This document shows positions 40,344 to 48,505 of a DNA stretch of 64,000 nt, in pieces. Each line of letters begins with the position of its first letter. The first letter of the stretch is position 1. The notes under the pieces are model-generated. The model did not search any database. It was not told the origin of the DNA and saw only the letters and a program-made list of their open reading frames with translations. This stretch comes from Dethiothermospora halolimnae. Its GTDB lineage: Bacteria > Bacillota > Clostridia > Tissierellales > VENL01. The position numbers and the translations under genes are program-made. The stretch lies in NCBI RefSeq assembly GCF_037577855.1, contig NZ_JBAKFX010000002.1, positions 62,001-126,000 on the forward strand, written 5' to 3'.

Positions 40344-40371
40344 TAGAAAAACGGGCAATATTATTGCCCGT
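40344..40371 (-). terminator. glyS terminator
   Basis: ACGGGCAATA and TATTGCCCGT (40351-40371) form a hairpin five bases after the glyS stop codon, followed on the minus strand by TTTTTC. Confidence 0.9.
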
Positions 40372-40375
40372 TATA

Positions 40376-41767
40376 TTAAAATTCTATTTTCTTAGCAATA
40401 TAATCTTCTAAATCTTCTATTTTAACTCTTGTCTGCTCCATAGTATCTCTATCCCTCACAGTAACACTGTTATCCTCTAAGGAGTCATAATCAAATGTTA
40501 TACAATATGGTGTTCCTATTTCATCATGCCTTCTATATCTTTTACCTATGCTTCCCGACTCATCATAATCTATAGAGAACTTTTTAACCAATTTAGCATA
40601 TAATTCCTGTGCAGGTTCCCTCAATTTTTTAGTTAATGGGAATACTGCCGCTTTAAATGGTGAAAGGGCTGGATGAAGTTTTAGTACAGTTCTTTCCTTT
40701 CCATCATCAAGTTTTTCTTCAGTATATGCATCAACTAAAAACGCTAGAGTTACCCTATCTGCTCCAAGGGCCGGCTCTATACAATATGGTATATATTTTT
40801 CATTAGTAACAGGATCCGTATATTCCATTTTTTTAGATGAATGATCTTGATGACTTCTTAAGTCAAAGTCGGTTCTATTTGCAATACCCCATAGTTCTCC
40901 CCATCCAAATGGAAATTCATATTCAATATCCGATGTTGCAGTACTATAATGGGAAAGTTCCTCTTTATCATGCTCTCTAAACCTAATATTTTCCTCTGTC
41001 ATTCCTAAATTTAACAACCAGTTTTTACAGAATTTTTGCCAATATTCATACCACTCCATATCCTCTCCTGGTTTACAGAAAAATTCTAACTCCATCTGTT
41101 CAAATTCTCTAGTTCTAAATGTGAAGTTTCCCGGTGTTATTTCATTTCTAAAGGACTTACCTATTTGTCCGATTCCAAATGGAACCTTTTTTCTAGCAGC
41201 TCTTTGGACACTTCTAAAATTGACAAATATCCCTTGGGCCGTTTCAGGTCTTAAATATATCTCAGATTGACTATCCTCTGTAACCCCCTGATATGTCTTA
41301 AACATCAAATTAAATTGTCTTATATCAGTAAAGTTTTTCTTTCCACATTCAGGACAATTTATATCATGTTCATCTATGTATTCTTCCATTTTAGTATTTT
41401 CCCAACTATCTACATTTGGATCTTCTTCACCATTATTCTTCATATAGTCCTCTATTAGAGTGTCAGCTCTAAATCTAGCCTTACACTCTTTACAATCCAT
41501 TAGTGGGTCATTAAACCCCCCTATATGTCCCGATGCAACCCAAACCTCTGGATTCATTAAGATTGAACTATCTAGTCCTACATTATATGGAGATTCTTGC
41601 ACAAACTTTTTCCACCATGCGTTTTTTACATTATTTTTTAACTCCACTCCAACTGGACCATAATCCCATGTGTTTGCTAAGCCTCCATATATATCTGAGC
41701 CGGCAAATATAATCCCCCTTTCCTTTGCTAATGAAACTATTTTATCCATAGTAGTTTTAGTTCCCAT
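40376..41767 (-). CDS. glyS: Glycyl-tRNA synthetase (class II, homodimeric)
   Basis: Charges tRNA-Gly. The protein of about 463 residues is the single-chain alpha-2 type. Landmarks are SLAKERGIIFAGSDIYGGLA and WDYGPVGVELKNNVKNAWWK near the start, zinc-binding CKECKARF and CPECGKKNF, motif 2 EITPGNFTFRTREFEQMELE, and motif 3 ALGADRVTLAFLVDAY. The anticodon-binding domain is at the C-terminus. The ATG at 41767 lies seven bases after GGAGG. It is controlled by the T-box leader upstream and ends with its own terminator. Confidence 0.97.
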   Translation of the reverse strand: MGTKTTMDKIVSLAKERGIIFAGSDIYGGLANTWDYGPVGVELKNNVKNAWWKKFVQESPYNVGLDSSILMNPEVWVASGHIGGFNDPLMDCKECKARFRADTLIEDYMKNNGEEDPNVDSWENTKMEEYIDEHDINCPECGKKNFTDIRQFNLMFKTYQGVTEDSQSEIYLRPETAQGIFVNFRSVQRAARKKVPFGIGQIGKSFRNEITPGNFTFRTREFEQMELEFFCKPGEDMEWYEYWQKFCKNWLLNLGMTEENIRFREHDKEELSHYSTATSDIEYEFPFGWGELWGIANRTDFDLRSHQDHSSKKMEYTDPVTNEKYIPYCIEPALGADRVTLAFLVDAYTEEKLDDGKERTVLKLHPALSPFKAAVFPLTKKLREPAQELYAKLVKKFSIDYDESGSIGKRYRRHDEIGTPYCITFDYDSLEDNSVTVRDRDTMEQTRVKIEDLEDYIAKKIEF

Positions 41768-41796
41768 TTTCATTCCTCCTTATTTATTTTTTCCAA

Positions 41797-41975
41797 ATAA
41801 AAAAAGAACCCTTATCCCTTCATAGGGACGAAAGGTTACTTCCGCGGTTCCACCCTATTTGACACCCATAGGTATCCACTCTCATAATATGCTCTGAAGC
41901 GCCTTCGTAATATATTATCGGGCTTCCACCGTCCCCAATTCGCTAAAAAGAAAATTACTACTATTCTCCGTCATT
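41797..41975 (-). promoter_or_regulatory. Glycine T-box leader with terminator
   Basis: Read on the minus strand, the leader contains GAATAGTAGTAATTTTC, GGTGGAAGCCC, the candidate specifier GGC at 41903-41901 (context GAAGGCGC), and the T-box core AGGGTGGAACCGCGG (about 41855-41840). A terminator hairpin follows (AACCCTTATCCC/GGGACGAAAGGTT region, 41806-41838) and then a T run. Uncharged tRNA-Gly should stabilise the antiterminator and turn on glyS. Confidence 0.93.
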
Positions 41976-42005
41976 GCATATGTATTAAGTTACTTTAGAT
42001 TTTAA

Positions 42006-42110
42006 GTTGGGGGATTATGAATCCCCCAACAACATAGATTATGAATCCCTCAACAACATAGACTGAAAATCTCCTAATCCATATATTAGGAGTCCTCCGA
42101 TGTATGGATT
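42006..42110. repeat. GGGGGATT hairpin with 24-bp repeat
   Basis: The hairpin at 42006-42030 has arms GTTGGGGGATT and AATCCCCCAAC; its loop is ATG. A second unit of 24 bp repeats CAACAACATAGA (42027 and 42051). A further hairpin CTCCTAAT/ATTAGGAG follows (about 42070-42092). It lies between the DUF4342 gene and the glyS leader. Confidence 0.85.
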
Positions 42111-42187
42111 AGGAATTATTCTATAAGCCAATCTACTTACTATATCTAATAATTTAGCAAAAGAAAATCAATATGTCAATATGTTTT

Positions 42188-42661
42188 CTACATGTTGTCA
42201 TCTTCGTTTGTATCATCTTTATCTTCTTTTTTAACTGTATTTTTCATTTTATCCATTGTTCTTTCTGCCATATCATTTACATTCACTATCTCTCCATCTT
42301 CTTTTACTATTTCAATAGTAGACCTAGATACCAAAGCTGCTGTTAGTCCAAATGCTGCTAGAGGCGGAGCTAGTATAGTTCCCAATGCTCCTGCCGTTAC
42401 AGGTATATTCATAATTATATCTCCATCTTTTTTAACTAATATCTTAGTTACATTCCCTTTCTTTATCATTTCCTTTATCTTTTGTAGTACAACATCCCCT
42501 TTGCTACTGATGTTTTGTCCAAAGCTTTTATGACTAGCTTCTAGTTCAATTAATGCTTCCAATACATCCCCATTATGCCTTTCTAATACTTCTTTAGCTT
42601 CCTTATAACTTACACCTGTTCTTTCCCTTATTTGGTCTATTTTCTCTAATGTTATTTCCAC
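42188..42661 (-). CDS. DUF4342 protein with UBA-like N-terminus
   Basis: A 157-residue protein. The first 45 residues (EKIDQIRERTGVSYKEAKEV) form a UBA/TS-N-like three-helix domain as in EF-Ts. The DUF4342 part (about 60-135) has GDIIMNIPVTAGALGTILAP and a short hydrophobic segment, followed by an acidic end. The function is unknown; TS-N domains often contact proteins of the translation machinery or membrane. It lies 14 bases after recO and is probably co-transcribed with it. AGGTG precedes the ATG. Confidence 0.82.
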   Translation of the reverse strand: MEITLEKIDQIRERTGVSYKEAKEVLERHNGDVLEALIELEASHKSFGQNISSKGDVVLQKIKEMIKKGNVTKILVKKDGDIIMNIPVTAGALGTILAPPLAAFGLTAALVSRSTIEIVKEDGEIVNVNDMAERTMDKMKNTVKKEDKDDTNEDDNM

Positions 42662-42675
42662 AAAAACACCTCCAT

Positions 42676-43425
42676 TTATATTTCAATAGATTTTATAAAC
42701 TCTAGAGACTTAAAGTACTTTTTCTCTAGATGGTTTAACATATAATCATTCAAAACTGCCTCAACCATCAGTAGTAAATTTTTAGGAACATTAACCTTAT
42801 CTAATTCATCTAACCTAGTATATAACAACTTATTCATAGCATTTAATGTTATTACATTAACTTTTTTAGCATATCTATCATTTGAGCTACATTTAGAACA
42901 TAAAACTCCCCCTTGACTAATGCTAAACTTAATATTTCCTTCTAACTCTTTACTATTACAATTTATACAATGATTTAAACTAGGCTTATAGCCAATGAAG
43001 CTTACAAGTTTTAATTGAAATGCTAAAATAAATTTTAAAAAATCATTATTTAATGATGAACATACAAATAATGATTTCAAAAGCAAGCTAAATATTTTTT
43101 TACTCTCTTCTTCGTAGTTTATACTACTGTTTATTAACTCTACCATATATGTAGCATATGCAAATCTATGCAAATCTTCCCTCATACTATAAAATGATGT
43201 TTTTACGTCTCCACTATTAACATGATACATGCTTTTTCCCTTATATAATATAAAGTCACTATAGCAAAAGGGCTGCGTACTAGATATCAGTGGACTTTTA
43301 TTTCTTCTAGCACCCTTTGCTATAGCAGTAATTTTACCTTCTGTTTCTGTAAATATTGTAAGTATTTTATCAGATTCTTTAAATTTAGTCTGTTTTAAGA
43401 CAATCCCCTTTGTATTTAAAAGCAT
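42676..43425 (-). CDS. recO: DNA repair protein RecO
   Basis: RecO helps load RecA onto gapped DNA. The 249-residue protein starts with an OB-fold (MLLNTKGIVLKQTKFKESDK, ITAIAKGARRNKSPL). A helical region and a zinc site follow (CINCNSKELEG and CSKC; four Cys between about 155 and 185). The ATG follows AGAGGTGAATAA. It sits in the usual era-yqzL-recO order. Confidence 0.95.
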   Translation of the reverse strand: MLLNTKGIVLKQTKFKESDKILTIFTETEGKITAIAKGARRNKSPLISSTQPFCYSDFILYKGKSMYHVNSGDVKTSFYSMREDLHRFAYATYMVELINSSINYEEESKKIFSLLLKSLFVCSSLNNDFLKFILAFQLKLVSFIGYKPSLNHCINCNSKELEGNIKFSISQGGVLCSKCSSNDRYAKKVNVITLNAMNKLLYTRLDELDKVNVPKNLLLMVEAVLNDYMLNHLEKKYFKSLEFIKSIEI

Positions 43426-43443
43426 TTATTCACCTCTATATTA

Positions 43444-43587
43444 TCAGAGCCCTTGGATTATTTTTTCTTTGTTACTTTCTCCAGATTTTATTTGTTGTTC
43501 TTTAACTTTATAAGAACTATTGGTATAGTACATATAGGCTTCAATATTACCTGTAGACTTGAAAATTTTCCACATTTTATTCTTCAT
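43444..43587 (-). CDS. yqzL: YqzL family protein
   Basis: A 47-residue protein between era and recO: MKNKMWKIFKSTGNIEAYMY, YKVKEQQIKSGESN and a short end. MWKIFKSTGNIEAYMYY-type sequence is the YqzL family signature, found in this exact position in many Firmicutes. The role is unknown. GGAGGGATTTGATT precedes the ATG. Confidence 0.9.
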   Translation of the reverse strand: MKNKMWKIFKSTGNIEAYMYYTNSSYKVKEQQIKSGESNKEKIIQGL

Positions 43588-43700
43588 AATCAAATCCCTC
43601 CTATAGGATTTCTGTATTATTTAGTCTATTACCAAATGAAAATTTAATACTATACAATTTGTGTTATTTAAGTTAAAAAGAACAAAAGTGCAAAAAATAT

Positions 43701-44588
43701 CTATCTATAACCAAAGTTCTTTAGAATTTTTTCCTTATCTCTCCAGTTTTTATTTACTTTAACCCATAGCTCTAGATATACTTTACTTCCTAATAATCTC
43801 TCAATATCTATTCTAGAACTTTTACCTATTCCCTTTAGTTTTCTTCCCTTCTTACCTATTATTATACCCTTATGGGAGTCCCTTTCACAATAGATTGTTG
43901 CATTTATATCTACAATATCTTGACCTTCTCTTTGCCTTATTAAATCTATTCCCACTGCTATTCCATGGGGAACTTCTTGTTCAAGATAGTGTAGAGCCTT
44001 TTCTCTTATTATCTCTCCTATTATAAGTCTCTCAGGTTGATCTGTTATCATATCATCGGGAAAATATTTAGGTCCAACGGGTAGCATTCCTTTAATATAG
44101 TCAATTAGTTTATTTACACCTTTATTGTTTAAAGCTGAAATAGGAACTATATGATCAAAAAAATCATAATCTTTATAATTTGATATAATCCCCTCTACAT
44201 CCTCACCACTTATTTTATCAATTTTATTTATTACTAATATCTTTGGTGTTTTTATCTCCTTTAGTTGTTCTAATATATATTTATCTCCCGGTCCCATTTT
44301 TGTACTTTCATCCACCAGCCAAAGTACAACATCTACGTCATTTAATGTGTTATTAGCCACCCTAACCATATAATCTCCCAGTTTATTTTTAGGTTTATGT
44401 AGTCCAGGAGTATCTAAGAAAACTATCTGAAAATCATCTTCAGTATAAACACATTGAATTTTATTCCTTGTGGTTTGGGGTTTATCAGATATTATTGCAA
44501 TTTTTTCCCCTATAATATTATTTAATAGTGTTGATTTCCCTACATTAGGTCTTCCTATTATTGTTACAAATCCTGATTTAAAATCCAT
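43701..44588 (-). CDS. era: GTPase Era
   Basis: A 295-residue GTPase that binds the 3' end of 16S rRNA and assists 30S assembly. G1 is GRPNVGKSTLLN (about 12-23), G3 DTPGLHKPKN, G4 NKID. The C-terminal KH domain has IIGKKGRKLKGIGKSSRIDIERLLGSK-type sequence (about 230-256) and ends LKNFGYR. AGGTGTATATA precedes the ATG. Confidence 0.97.
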   Translation of the reverse strand: MDFKSGFVTIIGRPNVGKSTLLNNIIGEKIAIISDKPQTTRNKIQCVYTEDDFQIVFLDTPGLHKPKNKLGDYMVRVANNTLNDVDVVLWLVDESTKMGPGDKYILEQLKEIKTPKILVINKIDKISGEDVEGIISNYKDYDFFDHIVPISALNNKGVNKLIDYIKGMLPVGPKYFPDDMITDQPERLIIGEIIREKALHYLEQEVPHGIAVGIDLIRQREGQDIVDINATIYCERDSHKGIIIGKKGRKLKGIGKSSRIDIERLLGSKVYLELWVKVNKNWRDKEKILKNFGYR

Positions 44589-44619
44589 ATATACACCTCT
44601 TATCCTTTGTCTTATACAT

Positions 44620-45018
44620 CTATTTATTATTTTCTAAATCCTCTGGTCCAAAACTGTTTGGCAATAGTTCTTCTAATGTATACTCTTTATAGTCATCTAC
44701 CGAGCTTGCAACTATTACTTTAATATCTTTTCCAAATTCCCTTATAACCTGTCTACATACTCCACAGGGATATGTAAACTCTGAATCTCCAACTACAGCT
44801 ATTGCTTCAAACTCCCTCTTCCCCTCTGAAATAGCCTTAGATATTGCTGTTCTCTCGGCACATATAGTTGGTGTGTAGGAAGCAGATTCAATGTTACAAC
44901 CTGTATATATCTCTCCATCTTTAGTTAATAATGCAGCCCCTACATGAAATTCTGAATAGGGAACATATGCATTTTTCTTAGCTTCTAAAGCTTTCTCTAT
45001 TAATATCTTATGATTCAA
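44620..45018 (-). CDS. cdd: Cytidine deaminase
   Basis: A 132-residue homotetrameric type cytidine deaminase of pyrimidine salvage. Zinc ligands and the catalytic Glu are visible: C53-A-E55 (TICAERTAISKA) and C85 with C88 (PCGVCRQ). The substrate loop NIESASYTP is present. The start is TTG at 45018 behind AAGGAGAGATATTACA. It lies 31 bases upstream of era, an arrangement common in Firmicutes. Confidence 0.96.
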   Translation of the reverse strand: MNHKILIEKALEAKKNAYVPYSEFHVGAALLTKDGEIYTGCNIESASYTPTICAERTAISKAISEGKREFEAIAVVGDSEFTYPCGVCRQVIREFGKDIKVIVASSVDDYKEYTLEELLPNSFGPEDLENNK

Positions 45019-45034
45019 TGTAATATCTCTCCTT

Positions 45035-46153
45035 CTATTTTTTTATTTCTATTTGTCCATTGTTTGGTAATACCTGTATCCAAGTAATACCGGGATTTAA
45101 TTTTAGTTCAGTTCCTTCTTTATCATAATAGATTGTTTTACTTCTTCTTGTTTTCTTCTTCCAAGTTATATCCACTATACTTCCATTGGTTATATACTTA
45201 CCCTTTCCTGACCCGATTATATCTATAGCTAGCCTACCCTCACTATCAATAACAGTTGTCTTAGCTTTTTGAATTAAAATATTTTTAACCTTTAATGTTT
45301 TATTATCTAACTCATCTATATGGAGCTTACCATCTTTATATCTTTTATATATTTTTTCTTTGTTATCATATTTATATTCAGTAGTGTTATCTTTATTATA
45401 CCTTATCACCACATCTTTTGCACTATTTCCTACAATATCTGTATCTTTATCATAAAATTTGAATCCTTTATAATCGCCTGTTAGTTTATACCCCCGTTCC
45501 TTCTGAGTTTTTCTAATTATATCCATAGTCGAATACATATTATTTGGGGCTTTTTTATTGGTCTTATAATATCTTTTAAACACTGCCTTAGAACTTGACA
45601 ATCCATCTATATCTGCTACATTTAAATTTCTTACATCTCTTTTGGCTGCTTCACTTCCTCCAACCCTAACGTATACTGGATCATACTCTAATAGAGATGA
45701 AACAAAGTAAGGTCTAGAGCTCCTTATGGGTCCTATATGACTGGGATCATTTATTAAAAATATTGCCATATATCTAGTATATGTACCCTCAACTGGAAAT
45801 TCATATACTATCTCTGCTTGACTTATTCCAGCTTGCCATCTTGCCCTAGGATGATTGTCTATCATGACAGCCACAGGCCTTCTGTTTACCTTTTCTTCTT
45901 TAGCATATAAGCCACTTAATGGAGAAGGTATACCTATTTTAACATCTTTATCATTATTTTCTTCTTTCTCTTTCTTACTATTATCTATTTTTTCCTCTTT
46001 TTCATTTTTATCTTCTTCTACTTTTTTCTCTTTCTTTTCAGTTTCCTTAACATTTTGTCTCTCATCGGTGGCCACATCTTCTTTACCACACCCAACCAAT
46101 ATAAGTACAATAACTAAAATTCCTACGAAAAATATTATACCTTTTTTATCCAA
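45035..46153 (-). CDS. DUF3048 lipoprotein (YerB-like)
   Basis: A 372-residue lipoprotein. The signal peptide ends in the lipobox LVGC (Cys at about 22). A Glu/Lys-rich linker of about 45 residues follows. The DUF3048 domains span about 85-360 (PVAVMIDNHPRARWQAGISQ, YEFPVEGTYTRYMAIFL, IGPIRSSRPYFVS, ITWKKKTRRSKTIYYDKEGT). The function is unknown. The start is TTG at 46153 behind AAGGGGGAAAAACAC. It lies between the CNNM transporter-like gene and cdd. Confidence 0.88.
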   Translation of the reverse strand: MDKKGIIFFVGILVIVLILVGCGKEDVATDERQNVKETEKKEKKVEEDKNEKEEKIDNSKKEKEENNDKDVKIGIPSPLSGLYAKEEKVNRRPVAVMIDNHPRARWQAGISQAEIVYEFPVEGTYTRYMAIFLINDPSHIGPIRSSRPYFVSSLLEYDPVYVRVGGSEAAKRDVRNLNVADIDGLSSSKAVFKRYYKTNKKAPNNMYSTMDIIRKTQKERGYKLTGDYKGFKFYDKDTDIVGNSAKDVVIRYNKDNTTEYKYDNKEKIYKRYKDGKLHIDELDNKTLKVKNILIQKAKTTVIDSEGRLAIDIIGSGKGKYITNGSIVDITWKKKTRRSKTIYYDKEGTELKLNPGITWIQVLPNNGQIEIKK

Positions 46154-46201
46154 GTGTTTTTCCCCCTTTAGTTATAAATTGCTATGAATTATTTTAAATA
46201 T

Positions 46202-47470
46202 TTAGGATTTGATTTCTATTTGTATTTGTCTAACCCTTCTATTACTTATCTTAGTAACTATAAAATCAATATTACCATATTCGATACTATCCCCTTGGAT
46301 AGGTACCCTTCCTAAACTGCTAAAAATAAAGCCCCCTAAGGAATCAAAATCATCCTCTGGTAGATCAGAGCCAAATAACTCATTGATTTCCTCTAGTGAA
46401 ACCTCTGCTCTAACTGAATATATATTTTCTTCTATTTTCTCTACTAAGTTAATCTCATTATCATATTCATCTAATATGTCCCCTACTATTTCCTCTAAAA
46501 TGTCTTCTATTGTAACTAATCCCTCTGTACCTCCATACTCATCCAACACTATAGCCATATGTATTTTTTGTTGTTGCAATTCCCTTAGTAGATTACTTAC
46601 TTTCTTAGTTTCAGGAATGTAAAAGGCATTTCTCATTAAATTAATTATACTTTTATCATTTATACTTTTTTTATCAGAACCTAGAAAGGGTAATATATCC
46701 TTTGCATATAATATTCCTACTATATTATCAATAGTATCTTTATATACAGGTATTCTTGAAAATCCATACTTTATTATTATATTTAAAGCTTCTTCTATAT
46801 TATCCTCCACTGATATTGATATTATATCTATCCTTGGAACCATAACATCTGTAACATATATATCATCTATTTGAAAAATGCCTTCTATCATTTCCCTTTC
46901 TTTATGCTTTACAACCCCTTCTTCCTCCCCTGCATTTACCATTGACTTTATCTCTTCCTCAGTAACAAATGCTCCGTTATTATCTACACTTCCTCCCAAT
47001 ATTTTTATAATTATCGAAGTTATTTTATTTAATATTATTAATACTGGTTTCAATATTTTAGATAATACAACTAACATTCTAGATACTTTAACGGCTATAG
47101 ACTCTGGGTTTTGAGCAGCAAAGGTTTTTGGAGTTATTTCTCCAAAAATTAATATCAATATAGTCATAGTCATAGTTGCAATTAATACAGACCATTTTCC
47201 ACTAAAAACCTCGGCTGTTAACTCTGTTAATATTGCTGTTGCTGCTATATTCACAAGGTTATTTCCAATAAGTATAGTTGCTAAAATAGTATTTGTTTTC
47301 TTTTTTATTTTTTTTAATAATTTTGCATTTTTTTCATCATGTTCCTTAAGTCTTCTTATTTTGGCTGGAGTTATTGCAGTTAATGCAGTTTCAGAACTGG
47401 AAAATACTGCCGATAGTATCAATAAAACTAATACTACTCCACCTCGTAAATATATCTCAATCTGAGACAT
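46202..47470 (-). CDS. CNNM/CorC-HlyC family membrane protein
   Basis: A 422-residue protein usually annotated as a hemolysin family protein; related proteins act in magnesium transport. It has the DUF21 transmembrane domain (about 1-190, four segments). Two CBS domains (MVPRIDIISISVEDNIEEAL and VSNLLRELQQQKIHMAIVLD, EYGGTEGLVTIEDILEEIVG) follow. The CorC-HlyC domain is at the C-terminus (DLPEDDFDSLGGFIFSSLGR). GGAGGGATCTTA precedes the ATG. Confidence 0.92.
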   Translation of the reverse strand: MSQIEIYLRGGVVLVLLILSAVFSSSETALTAITPAKIRRLKEHDEKNAKLLKKIKKKTNTILATILIGNNLVNIAATAILTELTAEVFSGKWSVLIATMTMTILILIFGEITPKTFAAQNPESIAVKVSRMLVVLSKILKPVLIILNKITSIIIKILGGSVDNNGAFVTEEEIKSMVNAGEEEGVVKHKEREMIEGIFQIDDIYVTDVMVPRIDIISISVEDNIEEALNIIIKYGFSRIPVYKDTIDNIVGILYAKDILPFLGSDKKSINDKSIINLMRNAFYIPETKKVSNLLRELQQQKIHMAIVLDEYGGTEGLVTIEDILEEIVGDILDEYDNEINLVEKIEENIYSVRAEVSLEEINELFGSDLPEDDFDSLGGFIFSSLGRVPIQGDSIEYGNIDFIVTKISNRRVRQIQIEIKS

Positions 47471-47555
47471 TAAGATCCCTCCATTGGTTTACGATAAATG
47501 ATTGTATGATAATAAGTATCTTTAATATTACCCTCAAAAATACCAATAAATCAAA

Positions 47556-48029
47556 TCATAATAGATCATTATTATTATTTTTTATAAAAAATATTATTAT
47601 GCTTACTAATACTATTATAATGACACCTAGATATGCTAGAGAATTCTTCATATTTATTATTATAGTTTTATAATTTAATATTATATTTTTTATAAATAAA
47701 AAATACCCTACTACAATTGCATTAATGGCTGTAATCAATACCGCTCCTGCTGCCAAGTCTTTAGATATTTTTGCTAATGGGTGATACTCCTTTGTAATCA
47801 TGTCTACAGTTTTTTCAATGGCAGTATTTATCATCTCTGCCATCATTACAATACATATGGTGAAAACTAATATTAGTATTTCTAATTTAGAAAGATTAAA
47901 AAAGGGGCTTATTAACAAAGTAAGACTCCCCATAAAAAAATGTATCTGCATATTTCTTTGATTTTTTATCCCATATGATATTCCCTTAATAGCATATTTT
48001 ATGCTATTAAGGGTTCTTCGTATTTTCAT
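47556..48029 (-). CDS. dgkA: Diacylglycerol/undecaprenol kinase family protein
   Basis: A 157-residue DgkA-family kinase that phosphorylates diacylglycerol or undecaprenol in the membrane. Active-site sequence MMAEMINTAIEKTVDMITKE is intact, and KISKDLAAGAVLITAINAIV follows. The first part, SIKYAIKGISYGIKNQRNMQ, is typical. There is an extra C-terminal membrane segment (about 135-155) beyond the usual three. The ATG at 48029 has GAGATGAT before it; ATG at 48047 or TTG at 48053 are alternatives that overlap ybeY. It is coupled to ybeY. Confidence 0.9.
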   Translation of the reverse strand: MKIRRTLNSIKYAIKGISYGIKNQRNMQIHFFMGSLTLLISPFFNLSKLEILILVFTICIVMMAEMINTAIEKTVDMITKEYHPLAKISKDLAAGAVLITAINAIVVGYFLFIKNIILNYKTIIINMKNSLAYLGVIIIVLVSIIIFFIKNNNNDLL

Positions 48030-48049
48030 ACTAAAATCATCTCTCATTT

Positions 48050-48505
48050 TCAACTTTTAAATATTTTAAGTAATTTCATTATTTCCTTTTCCTTTTCCCT
48101 CATAACCTTTTTATCTTCTTTTTCAATGTGATCATAACCCATTAAATGAAACATACTGTGGGCAGTCAGGTATGCTATTTCTCTCTTAAAACTATGGTTA
48201 TATTCCTCCGATTGCTCTAATGCCTTTTCAGCTGATATAACGATATCTCCCAGCAAAGGGATTATGCCATCTAAACTATTATCATCTTCCATGGGAAATG
48301 ATAAAACATCTGTGGCACTATTTTTGTCCCTATATTGATTATTTAATTCTTTTATTTCCTCATCGTTAACAATAGATACACTTATCTCATAATTAAAGCC
48401 CTTATCCTCAAACTTTAAACATTCTTTGATTACTAAATTAATAGTATCTATAATATCTTGATCTATTATTATTTTATCCTGTCTATTATCTATTATAACA
48501 TCCAT
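48050..48505 (-). CDS. ybeY: Endoribonuclease YbeY
   Basis: A 151-residue rRNA-maturation endoribonuclease. The zinc motif H-x3-H-x5-H is visible in TAHSMFHLMGYDH. The segment YRDKNSATDVLSFPMEDDNS is also conserved. The ATG is next to the pgpH stop codon (TAGATG), and AAGGGAG near the end of pgpH serves as its ribosome binding site. phoH-pgpH-ybeY-dgkA is a conserved order. Confidence 0.96.
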   Translation of the reverse strand: MDVIIDNRQDKIIIDQDIIDTINLVIKECLKFEDKGFNYEISVSIVNDEEIKELNNQYRDKNSATDVLSFPMEDDNSLDGIIPLLGDIVISAEKALEQSEEYNHSFKREIAYLTAHSMFHLMGYDHIEKEDKKVMREKEKEIMKLLKIFKS